Below are positions 1 through 5,299 of a stretch of DNA of 5,299 nucleotides, in pieces. Below the pieces are notes generated by a model. It made no database searches. It worked only from the letters and a program-made list of their open reading frames with translations, and was not told the DNA's origin. Both the position numbers and the translations under genes were made by a program. The stretch comes from Burkholderiales bacterium. GTDB lineage: Bacteria > Pseudomonadota > Gammaproteobacteria > Burkholderiales > Burkholderiaceae_C. The first letter of the stretch is position 1; each line of letters begins with the position of its first letter. The DNA is taken from NCBI GenBank assembly GCA_005793295.1, contig SXSX01000055.1, forward strand, positions 1 through 5,299, given 5' to 3'.

Positions 1-2
1 GC

Positions 3-383
3 GCCTGCGGCTTCACACCCCAGTTTGCCGGGCTCGAAGAACTACACCAACGCTACAACGCGCAAGGCCTGGTGGTCTTGGGTTTTCCGTGCAACCAATT
101 TGGCGCCCAAGACAAAGGCAGCAACACTGAGATCGGTGCGTTTTGCCAAAAGAACTATGGCGTAAGTTTTGCCATGATGGAAAAAATCAATGTCAACGGC
201 GCCCAAGCGCACCCGCTTTACAAATGGCTCACCCAAGAAGCTCCCGGCATCTTGGGAAGCAAAGCCATCAAATGGAACTTCACAAAATTCTTGATCGGCA
301 AAGACGGCCACGTCGTCAAACGCTATGGGTCGATGGACACCCCCAAGACTATCGCCAAAGACATTGAGGCTGTTTTAGCGTAG
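3..383 (+). CDS. gpx: Glutathione/thioredoxin peroxidase (GPx family), 5'-truncated by window edge
   Basis: The reading frame is open from the first bases and ends at TAG 381-383, leaving 126 codons; about 35 N-terminal residues of a usual ~160-residue GPx lie upstream of the window. The enzyme reduces hydrogen peroxide and organic hydroperoxides in the cytoplasm, with thiols (in bacteria usually thioredoxin, sometimes glutathione) as reductant. What is seen: ACGFTPQ at the very start, holding the peroxidatic Cys (codon 6-8; Cys, not selenocysteine); GFPCNQFG with the active-site Gln; EIGAFC, whose Cys matches the resolving Cys of the bacterial BtuE-like enzymes; and KWNFTKFLIG with the active-site Trp and Asn. 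The Cys-Gln-Trp-Asn tetrad is therefore complete. It is the first gene in the row and is separated from the next by 49 nt. Nothing links it to the creatine genes; it is probably an independent housekeeping stress gene. The family call is very secure, while the preferred reductant is inferred. Confidence 0.95.
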   Translation, partial: ACGFTPQFAGLEELHQRYNAQGLVVLGFPCNQFGAQDKGSNTEIGAFCQKNYGVSFAMMEKINVNGAQAHPLYKWLTQEAPGILGSKAIKWNFTKFLIGKDGHVVKRYGSMDTPKTIAKDIEAVLA

Positions 384-405
384 CGCGTTGCGCTCTTGGT
401 TTTGA
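382..405 (+). terminator. Possible weak intrinsic terminator after the peroxidase gene
   Basis: A perfect 5-bp GC-rich stem, AGCGC (382-386) with GCGCT (390-394) around a GTT loop, overlaps the peroxidase stop codon. It is followed by a T-rich but interrupted tract (396-419). The stem is short and the T-tract does not start directly after it, so this may be only a weak terminator or chance. Confidence 0.3.
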
Positions 406-432
406 ATTTTTCTTTACCTAGACCGATTGACA

Positions 433-1413
433 ATGCATCCGTTTACTTTTGGATTTGTTGTCGTTCCTAATTTTTCATTGATTGCGCTCAGTGCATGTGT
501 TGATCCATTGCGCCTAGCCAACCATGTTCTGGGTAAGCCTAGCTACACATCGGTTCTCCTCTCAGAAGATGGCGGACTCGTCGCGTCCAGCGATGGAATC
601 GAAGTGATGACGCAATTCAGTCTTGCACAAGCGCCTGCGCTTGATGCTATTTTTGTCATCGGGCCCAACCCTCTACCTAAGCGCGGCTTTCGCAATCTAA
701 CCTTATGGTTAAAGAAGGCCGCATCCAACGGCATCCCTCTTGGCGGAATCGACTCTGGCGCCTACTTGATGGCCCAAGCTGGTTTGCTCAATGGCTACCG
801 CAGCACGATTCATTGGGAAGACCATGAAGCACTGGCTCAACAATTCCCTAAAGTCATTGTTACCCAACATTTTTTTGAAGTTGATCGTGATCGATATACA
901 TGCAGCGGTGGTGTTGCGCCTTTGGATTTAATGACCTATTTGCTTACGAAAGCACCTGGTAACCGGGCAATAGCCAACGAGGTTGCTAATTTGCTGATCG
1001 TTGAGCGGCGCAGTTTGACTGATATTCAGACTGTCTCGATCATTCACCAAGGCCGCGTGACGCATCCGACCGCCGTGGAAGCGCTGCGTTTAATGGAAGC
1101 CAATATTTCTGAGCCCTTAACCATTGCTGAAGTGGCTCAATTTTCTGGTGTTTCTTTGCGCAGCCTACAAAGACTTTTTAAGACGAAGTTTTCCAAATCA
1201 GCGGAGCGTGTTTATCTTGATATACGGCTCTCGCATGCGCGTATTTTGGTACACCGAAGCGATAAAAATATCCGAGAAATTGCTGCTGAGACTGGCTTTG
1301 CTTCCCCCTCCAACCTGACAGCGCGGTACACGCCGCGCTATGGTGCATCGCCGCAAAAAGACCGAAAAGATCGCGCCCACGGCTTGGCATTTAAAGAAAG
1401 GTTACTGTCGTAA
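433..1413 (+). CDS. GlxA-family transcriptional regulator (GATase1-like domain plus AraC HTH), probable regulator of creatine use
   Basis: A 326-residue cytoplasmic DNA-binding regulator. Residues ~1-165 form a DJ-1/PfpI (class I amidotransferase-like) ligand-sensing domain: FGFVVVPNFSLIALSACVDP at the N-terminus, the elbow GGIDSGAY at 104-111 where the catalytic Cys of true amidotransferases is replaced (Asp107), then the STIHWEDHE and CSGGVAPLDLMTYLL motifs. Residues ~215-315 form the AraC domain, with a first helix-turn-helix at ~229-250 (LTIAEVAQFSGVSLRSLQRLF) and a second at ~280-300 (IREIAAETGFASPSNLTARY). Relatives (GbdR, CdhR, ArgR, and CahR, described for creatine use in Pseudomonas putida) activate catabolism of betaine, carnitine, arginine or creatine when they bind the substrate or a product. 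Being 69 nt upstream of creatinase on the same strand, it most likely controls that operon; this is inferred. ATG 433 was chosen because it aligns with the family N-terminus; TTG 427 is in frame but would add only two residues. Neither start has a clear Shine-Dalgarno sequence. The last ~12 residues beyond the AraC domain are not a recognised motif. Confidence 0.9.
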   Translation: MHPFTFGFVVVPNFSLIALSACVDPLRLANHVLGKPSYTSVLLSEDGGLVASSDGIEVMTQFSLAQAPALDAIFVIGPNPLPKRGFRNLTLWLKKAASNGIPLGGIDSGAYLMAQAGLLNGYRSTIHWEDHEALAQQFPKVIVTQHFFEVDRDRYTCSGGVAPLDLMTYLLTKAPGNRAIANEVANLLIVERRSLTDIQTVSIIHQGRVTHPTAVEALRLMEANISEPLTIAEVAQFSGVSLRSLQRLFKTKFSKSAERVYLDIRLSHARILVHRSDKNIREIAAETGFASPSNLTARYTPRYGASPQKDRKDRAHGLAFKERLLS

Positions 1414-1482
1414 TTAAGTAGTCCATGTTTAGCTCTACCGTTAATACTCTGCCCATTAGCAAACAACAAACGGAGACTGAAA
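1414..1482 (+). promoter_or_regulatory. Regulator-creatinase intergenic region; candidate activator-dependent promoter
   Basis: A 69-nt AT-rich gap between the regulator and creatinase genes. It holds no good sigma-70 pair: the best -10-like element, TAATAC at 1442-1447, has no TTGACA-like partner 16-18 nt upstream. This would suit an activator-dependent promoter. TTAGC occurs twice in direct orientation (1429-1433 and 1456-1460), 27 nt apart start to start, compatible with but not proof of AraC-type half-sites. No terminator hairpin is seen, so read-through from the regulator is also possible. The end of the gap carries a good ribosome-binding site, GGAG at 1472-1475, 7 nt before ATG 1483. 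Confidence 0.3.
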
Positions 1483-2694
1483 ATGACAATGCCTAATCTT
1501 ATAAATATCGATAACGGTGAACGTGTTCGCCATAGTTTTTCTGACAGCGAATATGCTAACCGAATAGCCAAGCTTCGGGCCATGATGGCAAGCAAATCGG
1601 TAGATGCCGTTGTGTTTACAAGCTATCACAACATCAATTATTACAGCGATTTTCTCTACTGCTCATTTGGTCGCTTTTACAGTTTAGTCGTTACTCAAAG
1701 CAAGAGTGTCATCATTGCTGCGAATATTGACGGTGGCCAACCTTGGCGCAAAGGCGTTTGCGATCGCGCCGTGATTTACACAGACTGGCAGAGCGGAAAC
1801 TACTTCCGTGCGATCGCACAAGAAGTTCCGAATAAGGGCCGCGTTGGTTTAGAGTTTGATCACATGCCACTTGAACGCATGGAGAAAATAAAGTCGGTAT
1901 TGCCCAATGTTGAGTTCGCTAACATCGCAGCCGACTGCATGAAATTGCGCATGATCAAGTCTGCAGAGGAAATTGAATTCATCAAAAACGGTGCGCAGGT
2001 ATGCGACGTTGGTGGGGCTGCCTTGGTGGCTGCCGTACACGAAGGCGTTCCAGAGCACGAGGTGGCCCTGGCATCGACTCAGGCCATGGTGCGTGAAATT
2101 GCCAAACGCTACCCCCACACTGAGCTCATGGACTCATGGACTTGGTTTCAGTCTGGCATCAACACCGACGGCGCGCACAACCCTGTTACGACCCGCAAGG
2201 TTCAAAAGGGTGACATCTTGAGCCTGAATTGTTTTTCTATGATTTCAGGCTACTACACTGCCCTTGAGCGCACACTGTTTTTTGGTGAGGTTGATGCTGC
2301 ATCTCTGAAACTGTGGGAAGTCAATGTACGCGTACACGAAGAGGGGCAGAAACTGGTCAAGCCCGGAGTCCGCTGCTGCGACGTCGCCCATGAATTGAAC
2401 AAAATTTACGAAGAGTACGGCCTGCTGAAGTACCGCACCTTTGGTTACGGACACTCTTTTGGCGTGCTGTCGCATTACTACGGGCGCGAAGCAGGTTTGG
2501 AATTCCGTGAAGATATCGAAACCGTGCTCGAACCCGGCATGGTCGTATCCATCGAACCCATGATCATGCTGCCCGAGGGTTTGCCCGGTGCCGGTGGATA
2601 CAGGGAACACGATATATTGGTGGTTACCAAAAACGGACACCAAAACATTACGGGCTTTCCTTACGGCCCAAAACACAACGTCATTCCTGCTTGA
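1483..2694 (+). CDS. Creatinase (creatine amidinohydrolase, EC 3.5.3.3)
   Basis: Hydrolyses creatine to sarcosine and urea in the cytoplasm; sarcosine then feeds sarcosine oxidase or dehydrogenase and urea feeds urease. The protein is 403 residues, the same length as Pseudomonas putida creatinase, and has an N-terminal creatinase domain (~1-160) and a C-terminal 'pita-bread' M24 domain (~161-403). Active-site residues known from the P. putida structure sit at identical numbers: Arg64 (in YCSFGR), the catalytic His232 (in NTDGAHNP), Glu262 (in TALERT), Arg335 (in YYGREAG) and Glu358 (in SIEPMIMLPEG). The metal-binding Asp residues of M24 peptidases are absent (Asn249 in LSLNCF, Ala260 in TALERT), as expected for the metal-free creatinases and against an aminopeptidase or prolidase. 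The start ATG 1483 has GGAG 7 nt upstream. A second ATG two codons in (1489) is possible. The first 40% of the gene is poorer in GC than the rest. The symbol creA is used in Pseudomonas but means another gene in E. coli, so none is given. Confidence 0.97.
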   Translation: MTMPNLINIDNGERVRHSFSDSEYANRIAKLRAMMASKSVDAVVFTSYHNINYYSDFLYCSFGRFYSLVVTQSKSVIIAANIDGGQPWRKGVCDRAVIYTDWQSGNYFRAIAQEVPNKGRVGLEFDHMPLERMEKIKSVLPNVEFANIAADCMKLRMIKSAEEIEFIKNGAQVCDVGGAALVAAVHEGVPEHEVALASTQAMVREIAKRYPHTELMDSWTWFQSGINTDGAHNPVTTRKVQKGDILSLNCFSMISGYYTALERTLFFGEVDAASLKLWEVNVRVHEEGQKLVKPGVRCCDVAHELNKIYEEYGLLKYRTFGYGHSFGVLSHYYGREAGLEFREDIETVLEPGMVVSIEPMIMLPEGLPGAGGYREHDILVVTKNGHQNITGFPYGPKHNVIPA

Positions 2695-2701
2695 GTTTCG
2701 C

Positions 2702-2739
2702 TTCAGGTCTAGTCGATTTCACCGCCGACCGGACCTGAA
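2702..2739 (+). repeat. Intercistronic hairpin between creatinase and binding-protein genes
   Basis: TTCAGGTC (2702-2709) is perfectly complementary to GACCTGAA (2732-2739). The stem continues with a T.G pair (2710/2731), one A-C mismatch, and then GTCG (2712-2715) with CGAC (2726-2729), leaving a 10-nt loop. It begins 7 nt after the creatinase stop and no T-tract follows, so it is not a standard intrinsic terminator. A role in RNA processing or 3'-end protection, or as a regulator-binding dyad, is possible but inferred. Confidence 0.6.
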
Positions 2740-2770
2740 TGAATAACCTAGCGGTGCGCGTCATCACGGA

Positions 2771-2774
2771 AGGA
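2771..2774 (+). promoter_or_regulatory. Ribosome-binding site that sets the binding-protein start
   Basis: AGGA, within GGAAGGAAA (2768-2776), lies 9 nt before ATG 2784. It favours that start over the in-frame ATG 2739, which lies at the foot of the hairpin, has no comparable site and would place 15 extra residues before the Tat motif. Confidence 0.75.
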
Positions 2775-2783
2775 AATCATCAC

Positions 2784-3926
2784 ATGGACACAAAAGATAC
2801 CGGTAAGTTTAGTCGCAGAAAGTTTTTGAGCACAACCACTGCCGCGGTGGCTGCGCCCGCAGTTTCGACAAGTTTCTTCATTGGTGGTGTCGCCCGTGCG
2901 CAAGCGCCGGTAACTGTCAATATGCTTGCTTGGTATGGCCACGCAGAACCAGATGTGGTTGCCGAGTTTGAGGCCCAGAATAACTGCAAGATCAAAGCCA
3001 AGTACTACACAGGTGGCGACAATATGCTTGCGCTCATATCTCAGTCGCCGGTCGGCACTTACGACCTGATTTTGTCGGATGCCGAATATGTGCCGCAACT
3101 GCAAAAAGCAGGCTACATCGAGAAGCTCAATCCGAAGGACTATGCCTTTGATGATTTCTTCCCGGAATTTCAAAAGTTCCCAGGTCACTGGCAGGGTAAC
3201 GACCTGTACTCGGTCATCACCCGGTTTGGCTTTTTGGGCGTGGCGTACAACACCGAAACTGTATCCGAAAAGAAGGCGCGCTCCTACCGAGTATTCTGGG
3301 ATTCCGCATACAAAGGCAAGGTGGGTCACTTTGACTGGTATCTGCCCAGCATGGGACAAATCAGCTTACTTAACGGCAACAAGAGCCCGTTTGATTTGAG
3401 CGCAGCGCAGTTTGGAATACTCAAAGAAAAGGTCATGAGTCTGCGCCCACAGGTGGCGGGTTACTTTGACTACGGTGGCACTTTCGGTGGGCTGAAAAAC
3501 GGACAGTTGCAATTGGTGTGCGGTATCGGCGACTGGATCACCGGCGCGTTGAAGAAGTCCGGCGGTAAGGTCGACTCGGTGGTGCCCGACGAGGGAGGCC
3601 TCCAGTGGACCGAGTCCTTTTCGATTGGCAAAGCCAGCAAGAACTACGATCTAGCCAAAAAATTTATCCAGTTCATTACCTCCGCCAAAGGGCAGGTGGT
3701 GTCCGCCCGCATGGGAGCCTATCCGGCCATGATTCCCAACAAAAAGGGGTGGGAGTTGCTCAACACGGTGGACGCCACCGAAGCCAAGCGCCAAGGTATG
3801 CTGCTCAAGGGTCCAAACTGTATGGACGGTATCCGCTCCGGAAAAATACGCTTTCGCGAGTTGCCTATTAAGCAACCGATTGAAGACTGGAACGATTTCT
3901 GGTCAGGCTACAAGAAGCGCGTTTAA
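2784..3926 (+). CDS. ABC transporter periplasmic substrate-binding protein, PotD-like, with Tat signal; candidate creatine-binding protein
   Basis: A 380-residue extracellular solute-binding protein of the spermidine/putrescine (PotD/PotF) type. It begins with a twin-arginine signal: SRRKFL at 10-15, a hydrophobic, Ala-rich stretch (~16-37) and an AxA cleavage region ARAQA at 37-41. The mature part opens with VNMLAWYGHAEPDVVAEFEA, followed by the family motif TYDLILSDAEYVPQLQKAGYIEKL and, further on, GGTFGGLKNGQLQLVCGIGD. These correspond to the NW..YI.PDV, YDVV.PSD.YV..L and GD-containing hinge segments of PotD relatives. It follows creatinase by 89 nt and precedes two cognate permeases. Known relatives bind polyamines or other cationic or zwitterionic amines; from its position next to creatinase, creatine or a similar guanidino compound is the likeliest ligand, but this is inference and no ligand residues were assigned. 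Mannopine- or polyamine-type substrates remain alternatives. Confidence 0.92.
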   Translation: MDTKDTGKFSRRKFLSTTTAAVAAPAVSTSFFIGGVARAQAPVTVNMLAWYGHAEPDVVAEFEAQNNCKIKAKYYTGGDNMLALISQSPVGTYDLILSDAEYVPQLQKAGYIEKLNPKDYAFDDFFPEFQKFPGHWQGNDLYSVITRFGFLGVAYNTETVSEKKARSYRVFWDSAYKGKVGHFDWYLPSMGQISLLNGNKSPFDLSAAQFGILKEKVMSLRPQVAGYFDYGGTFGGLKNGQLQLVCGIGDWITGALKKSGGKVDSVVPDEGGLQWTESFSIGKASKNYDLAKKFIQFITSAKGQVVSARMGAYPAMIPNKKGWELLNTVDATEAKRQGMLLKGPNCMDGIRSGKIRFRELPIKQPIEDWNDFWSGYKKRV

Positions 3927-3935
3927 GCCGGTGAT

Positions 3936-3969
3936 GCGGCGCAGATTCTCGTGAGGGCATCTGCGCCGC
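3936..3969 (+). repeat. Perfect 11-bp GC-rich hairpin between binding-protein and permease genes
   Basis: GCGGCGCAGAT (3936-3946) is perfectly complementary to ATCTGCGCCGC (3959-3969) around a 12-nt loop, starting 9 nt after the binding-protein stop. The following bases (TTACGTGAAAA) have no T-run, so it should not end transcription efficiently on its own. Such a hairpin at a binding-protein/permease junction commonly protects the upstream message from 3'-exonucleases, as at E. coli malE-malF; that role here is inferred. Confidence 0.7.
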
Positions 3970-4001
3970 TTACGTGAAAATAGTGCAGCCCAATGCCGGG
4001 C

Positions 4002-4007
4002 AAAGGA
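4002..4007 (+). promoter_or_regulatory. Ribosome-binding site that sets the first permease start
   Basis: AAAGGA lies 6 nt before ATG 4014. It supports that start over the in-frame ATG 3993, which has no purine-rich site upstream and would add seven residues (MPGKGLD) not typical of the family. Confidence 0.7.
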
Positions 4008-4013
4008 CTGGAT

Positions 4014-4856
4014 ATGTCGATACAAAAAGAAAAGCTGCGTTGGCCTTTGATTGGGGCTCCGCTGTTATGGCAACTGGTGTTCTTTGCACTTCCCTTGGTG
4101 TTTTTGGTGGTGATTTCGTTCTGGTCGGTAAAAAACTTCCAGCTCACAGCAGACTTCACCTTCAAGAGCTGGGCGACGATGCTGTCCCGGGATACGTTTT
4201 GGTCCGCATACACCTACACCTGGGTGCTGTCGTTAACGACGGCATTCACTGCTACTTTGTTTGCGCTGCCAGCGGCCTACAGCATTACTTTCCATCTTTC
4301 CAATCGCCTGCAAACCGTGGCCATCATGTTGCTGGTGATTCCTTTTTTTACCTGCTATTTGGTTCGTGCGTACGCTTGGCAAATTTTCCTGTCGGACAAC
4401 GGCATCATCAATGCCCTTTTGGCGCCGCTTGGTTTCGCACCGCTGCAGATGCTCAACACGTCCTTTGGCTCCTGGGTCGGTTACCTCACCTTGTGCATGC
4501 CGCTGGTGGTGCTGATCCAGGTGATGGGCATGGTGCAGATTGACCGCTCGCTGATCGAGGCCGCACGCAACCTGAGCGCTGGGCCCTGGCGTACCTTGTT
4601 CGAGGTGGTCATTCCTTCCATCAAGGCCTCCCTGGTCGTGGCGTGGTTATTCGCTTTCATTCTTGCCTTCGGTGATTTTGTCAGCCCCACCTACCTCGGT
4701 GGCGGAGCCTCTCCGACCTTAAGCAACCTGATTATTGACACCGTGAAGTCTGGTCAGCAGTGGCCCCGTGCGGCTGTGGTCGCCATTACCATGATTGCCA
4801 CCTTGGTTGCCACCTCGCTTTTGGCAACCGCCTATGCCTACAAGGGGGAAAAGTGA
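4014..4856 (+). CDS. ABC transporter permease, PotB-like
   Basis: A 280-residue inner-membrane permease of the binding-protein-dependent transport family, forming half of the channel of the importer. About six membrane segments are visible: ~12-36, ~68-95, ~105-130, ~148-172, ~200-225 and ~248-275, after a short charged N-terminus (MSIQKEKLR). The cytoplasmic EAA loop that docks on the ATPase is at 182 onward, EAARNLSAGPWRTLFEVVIP; Ser188 stands where the usual EAA-x3-Gly glycine is expected. The order binding protein, PotB-like, PotC-like matches Pot-type operons. It ends in a 4-nt overlap with the second permease (GTGA, 4853-4856), implying translational coupling and heterodimer assembly. 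The substrate is the same as that of the binding protein, most simply creatine, by inference. Confidence 0.92.
   Translation: MSIQKEKLRWPLIGAPLLWQLVFFALPLVFLVVISFWSVKNFQLTADFTFKSWATMLSRDTFWSAYTYTWVLSLTTAFTATLFALPAAYSITFHLSNRLQTVAIMLLVIPFFTCYLVRAYAWQIFLSDNGIINALLAPLGFAPLQMLNTSFGSWVGYLTLCMPLVVLIQVMGMVQIDRSLIEAARNLSAGPWRTLFEVVIPSIKASLVVAWLFAFILAFGDFVSPTYLGGGASPTLSNLIIDTVKSGQQWPRAAVVAITMIATLVATSLLATAYAYKGEK
4844..4849 (+). promoter_or_regulatory. Ribosome-binding site for the second permease, inside the first permease gene
   Basis: GGGGGA (4844-4849) lies 3 nt before the proposed GTG start at 4853 and overlaps the last codons of the first permease. The close spacing and the GTGA overlap suggest re-initiation by ribosomes that finish the upstream gene. 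Confidence 0.5.
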
Positions 4857-5299
4857 TCTGGAACCTATTCCGCTTTGGCGGGCGCTTTTACACGCTGTCG
4901 GTGATTGCCGTCATTGTGGCCCCGCTGTTGGTCAGCCTAATTTTCTCATTCAATGCCGACCGCTTCCCCTCGCTGCCGCTCAAGGGTTTTACCTTGGAAT
5001 GGTATGTACTGACCTTGACTGACCCGCTGGTGCTCGATTCGCTCAAACGCAGCTTTATGGTAGCAATTCCTGTCGGCCTGGTGTCTACCGTGCTTGGGTT
5101 TACCGCAGCCTATAGCGATTACCGATACAGCTTTCGCGGCAAAAGCATTTTCATTTTGCTGATGCTGTTGCCACCCACCATTCCCGCCGTAATTATGGGT
5201 TTGGCGATGCTGTCCTATCTGTCTCGCGTCGATTTGGCGGGCAATGTTTACTCCATCTTCATTTGCCATGTGGTGACAGGGTTGCCGTTTGCCATGGCC
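4853..5299 (+). CDS. ABC transporter permease, PotC-like (3'-truncated by window edge)
   Basis: The frame opens at GTG 4853 and stays open to the window end (149 codons); PotC-like permeases are about 260-280 residues, so the C-terminal half, including the EAA loop, is missing. It is the second inner-membrane half of the importer. What is seen: a short N-terminus (MIWNLFRFGGRFY), membrane segment 1 at ~14-34, a periplasmic loop with FPSLPLKGFTLEWY (~38-51; compare the FNxxx..xxWxGFTLxWY pattern of this family), segment 2 at ~67-88, the short polar stretch SDYRYSFRGK (88-97), segment 3 at ~98-123 with LLPPTIPAVIMGLAML, and the start of a further segment at ~133. The start was chosen from the 4-nt overlap with the preceding permease and from the lack of an earlier in-frame alternative that fits. 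The partner ATPase (PotA-like) is expected just downstream. Confidence 0.88.
   Translation, partial: MIWNLFRFGGRFYTLSVIAVIVAPLLVSLIFSFNADRFPSLPLKGFTLEWYVLTLTDPLVLDSLKRSFMVAIPVGLVSTVLGFTAAYSDYRYSFRGKSIFILLMLLPPTIPAVIMGLAMLSYLSRVDLAGNVYSIFICHVVTGLPFAMA

Noticed and set aside
427..432. TTGACA, a perfect -35 consensus, and TTG 427 as an alternative start of the regulator
   Set aside because: No -10-like hexamer lies 16-18 nt downstream (the region is inside the regulator gene), and TTG adds only two residues without a ribosome-binding site. ATG 433 fits the family N-terminus.
1483..2694. M24 metallopeptidase (Xaa-Pro aminopeptidase/prolidase) as the identity of the gene
   Set aside because: The metal-binding Asp residues are replaced and the creatinase-specific residues Arg64, His232, Glu262, Arg335 and Glu358 are all present at matching positions.
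2739..2783. Upstream in-frame start for the binding protein (15 extra residues)
   Set aside because: It overlaps the hairpin foot, has no clear ribosome-binding site, and would push the twin-arginine motif away from the N-terminus; ATG 2784 has AGGA at a good distance.
2748..3359. Long open frame on the minus strand (203 codons) opposite the binding-protein gene
   Set aside because: The plus strand clearly encodes a family protein with a signal peptide there. The minus frame shows no recognisable motif and is a codon-bias shadow.
3936..3980. Hairpin read as a Rho-independent terminator
   Set aside because: No T-tract follows the stem, and the downstream permeases belong to the same importer, so full termination is unlikely.
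3993..4013. Upstream in-frame ATG for the first permease
   Set aside because: No purine-rich site precedes it, whereas AAAGGA lies 6 nt before ATG 4014.
3974..4543. 189-codon plus-strand frame overlapping the first permease
   Set aside because: It is a frame-shifted shadow of the permease: it has no hydrophobic membrane pattern or known motif and no ribosome-binding site.

Overview
The window comes from a bacterial chromosome, most likely a betaproteobacterium of the Burkholderiales (Comamonadaceae-like). This rests on moderate GC, the style of the glutathione peroxidase and the GlxA-type regulator, and tight co-directional gene packing. The taxonomic call is an inference from protein style, not from a marker gene. 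All five recognisable genes are on the + strand. No RNA gene, insertion sequence or CRISPR array was seen.

Layout: (1) the C-terminal three quarters of a thiol/glutathione peroxidase (3-383), cut by the window edge. (2) A GATase1-like/AraC (GlxA-family) transcriptional activator (433-1413). (3) A full-length creatinase (1483-2694), identified with high confidence: its length is 403 residues, and Arg64, His232, Glu262, Arg335 and Glu358 fall exactly at the positions of the active-site residues of the Pseudomonas putida enzyme. (4) An ABC importer of the spermidine/putrescine (Pot) type: a Tat-exported solute-binding protein (2784-3926), a first permease (4014-4856), and a second permease that overlaps it by 4 nt and runs off the window (4853-5299). 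The ATPase is not in the window and is expected downstream.

The genes read as a nitrogen/carbon scavenging cassette. The importer brings in a small cationic or zwitterionic guanidino compound, most simply creatine. Creatinase hydrolyses creatine to sarcosine and urea, and the GlxA-type regulator probably senses the substrate or a product. The link between a Pot-type importer and creatine is the least certain and most interesting part; it rests on gene order only. The gaps on either side of the binding-protein gene each carry a strong imperfect or perfect hairpin without a T-tract (2702-2739 and 3936-3969). These look like intercistronic mRNA-processing or stability elements that could set the binding protein at a higher level than the membrane parts.
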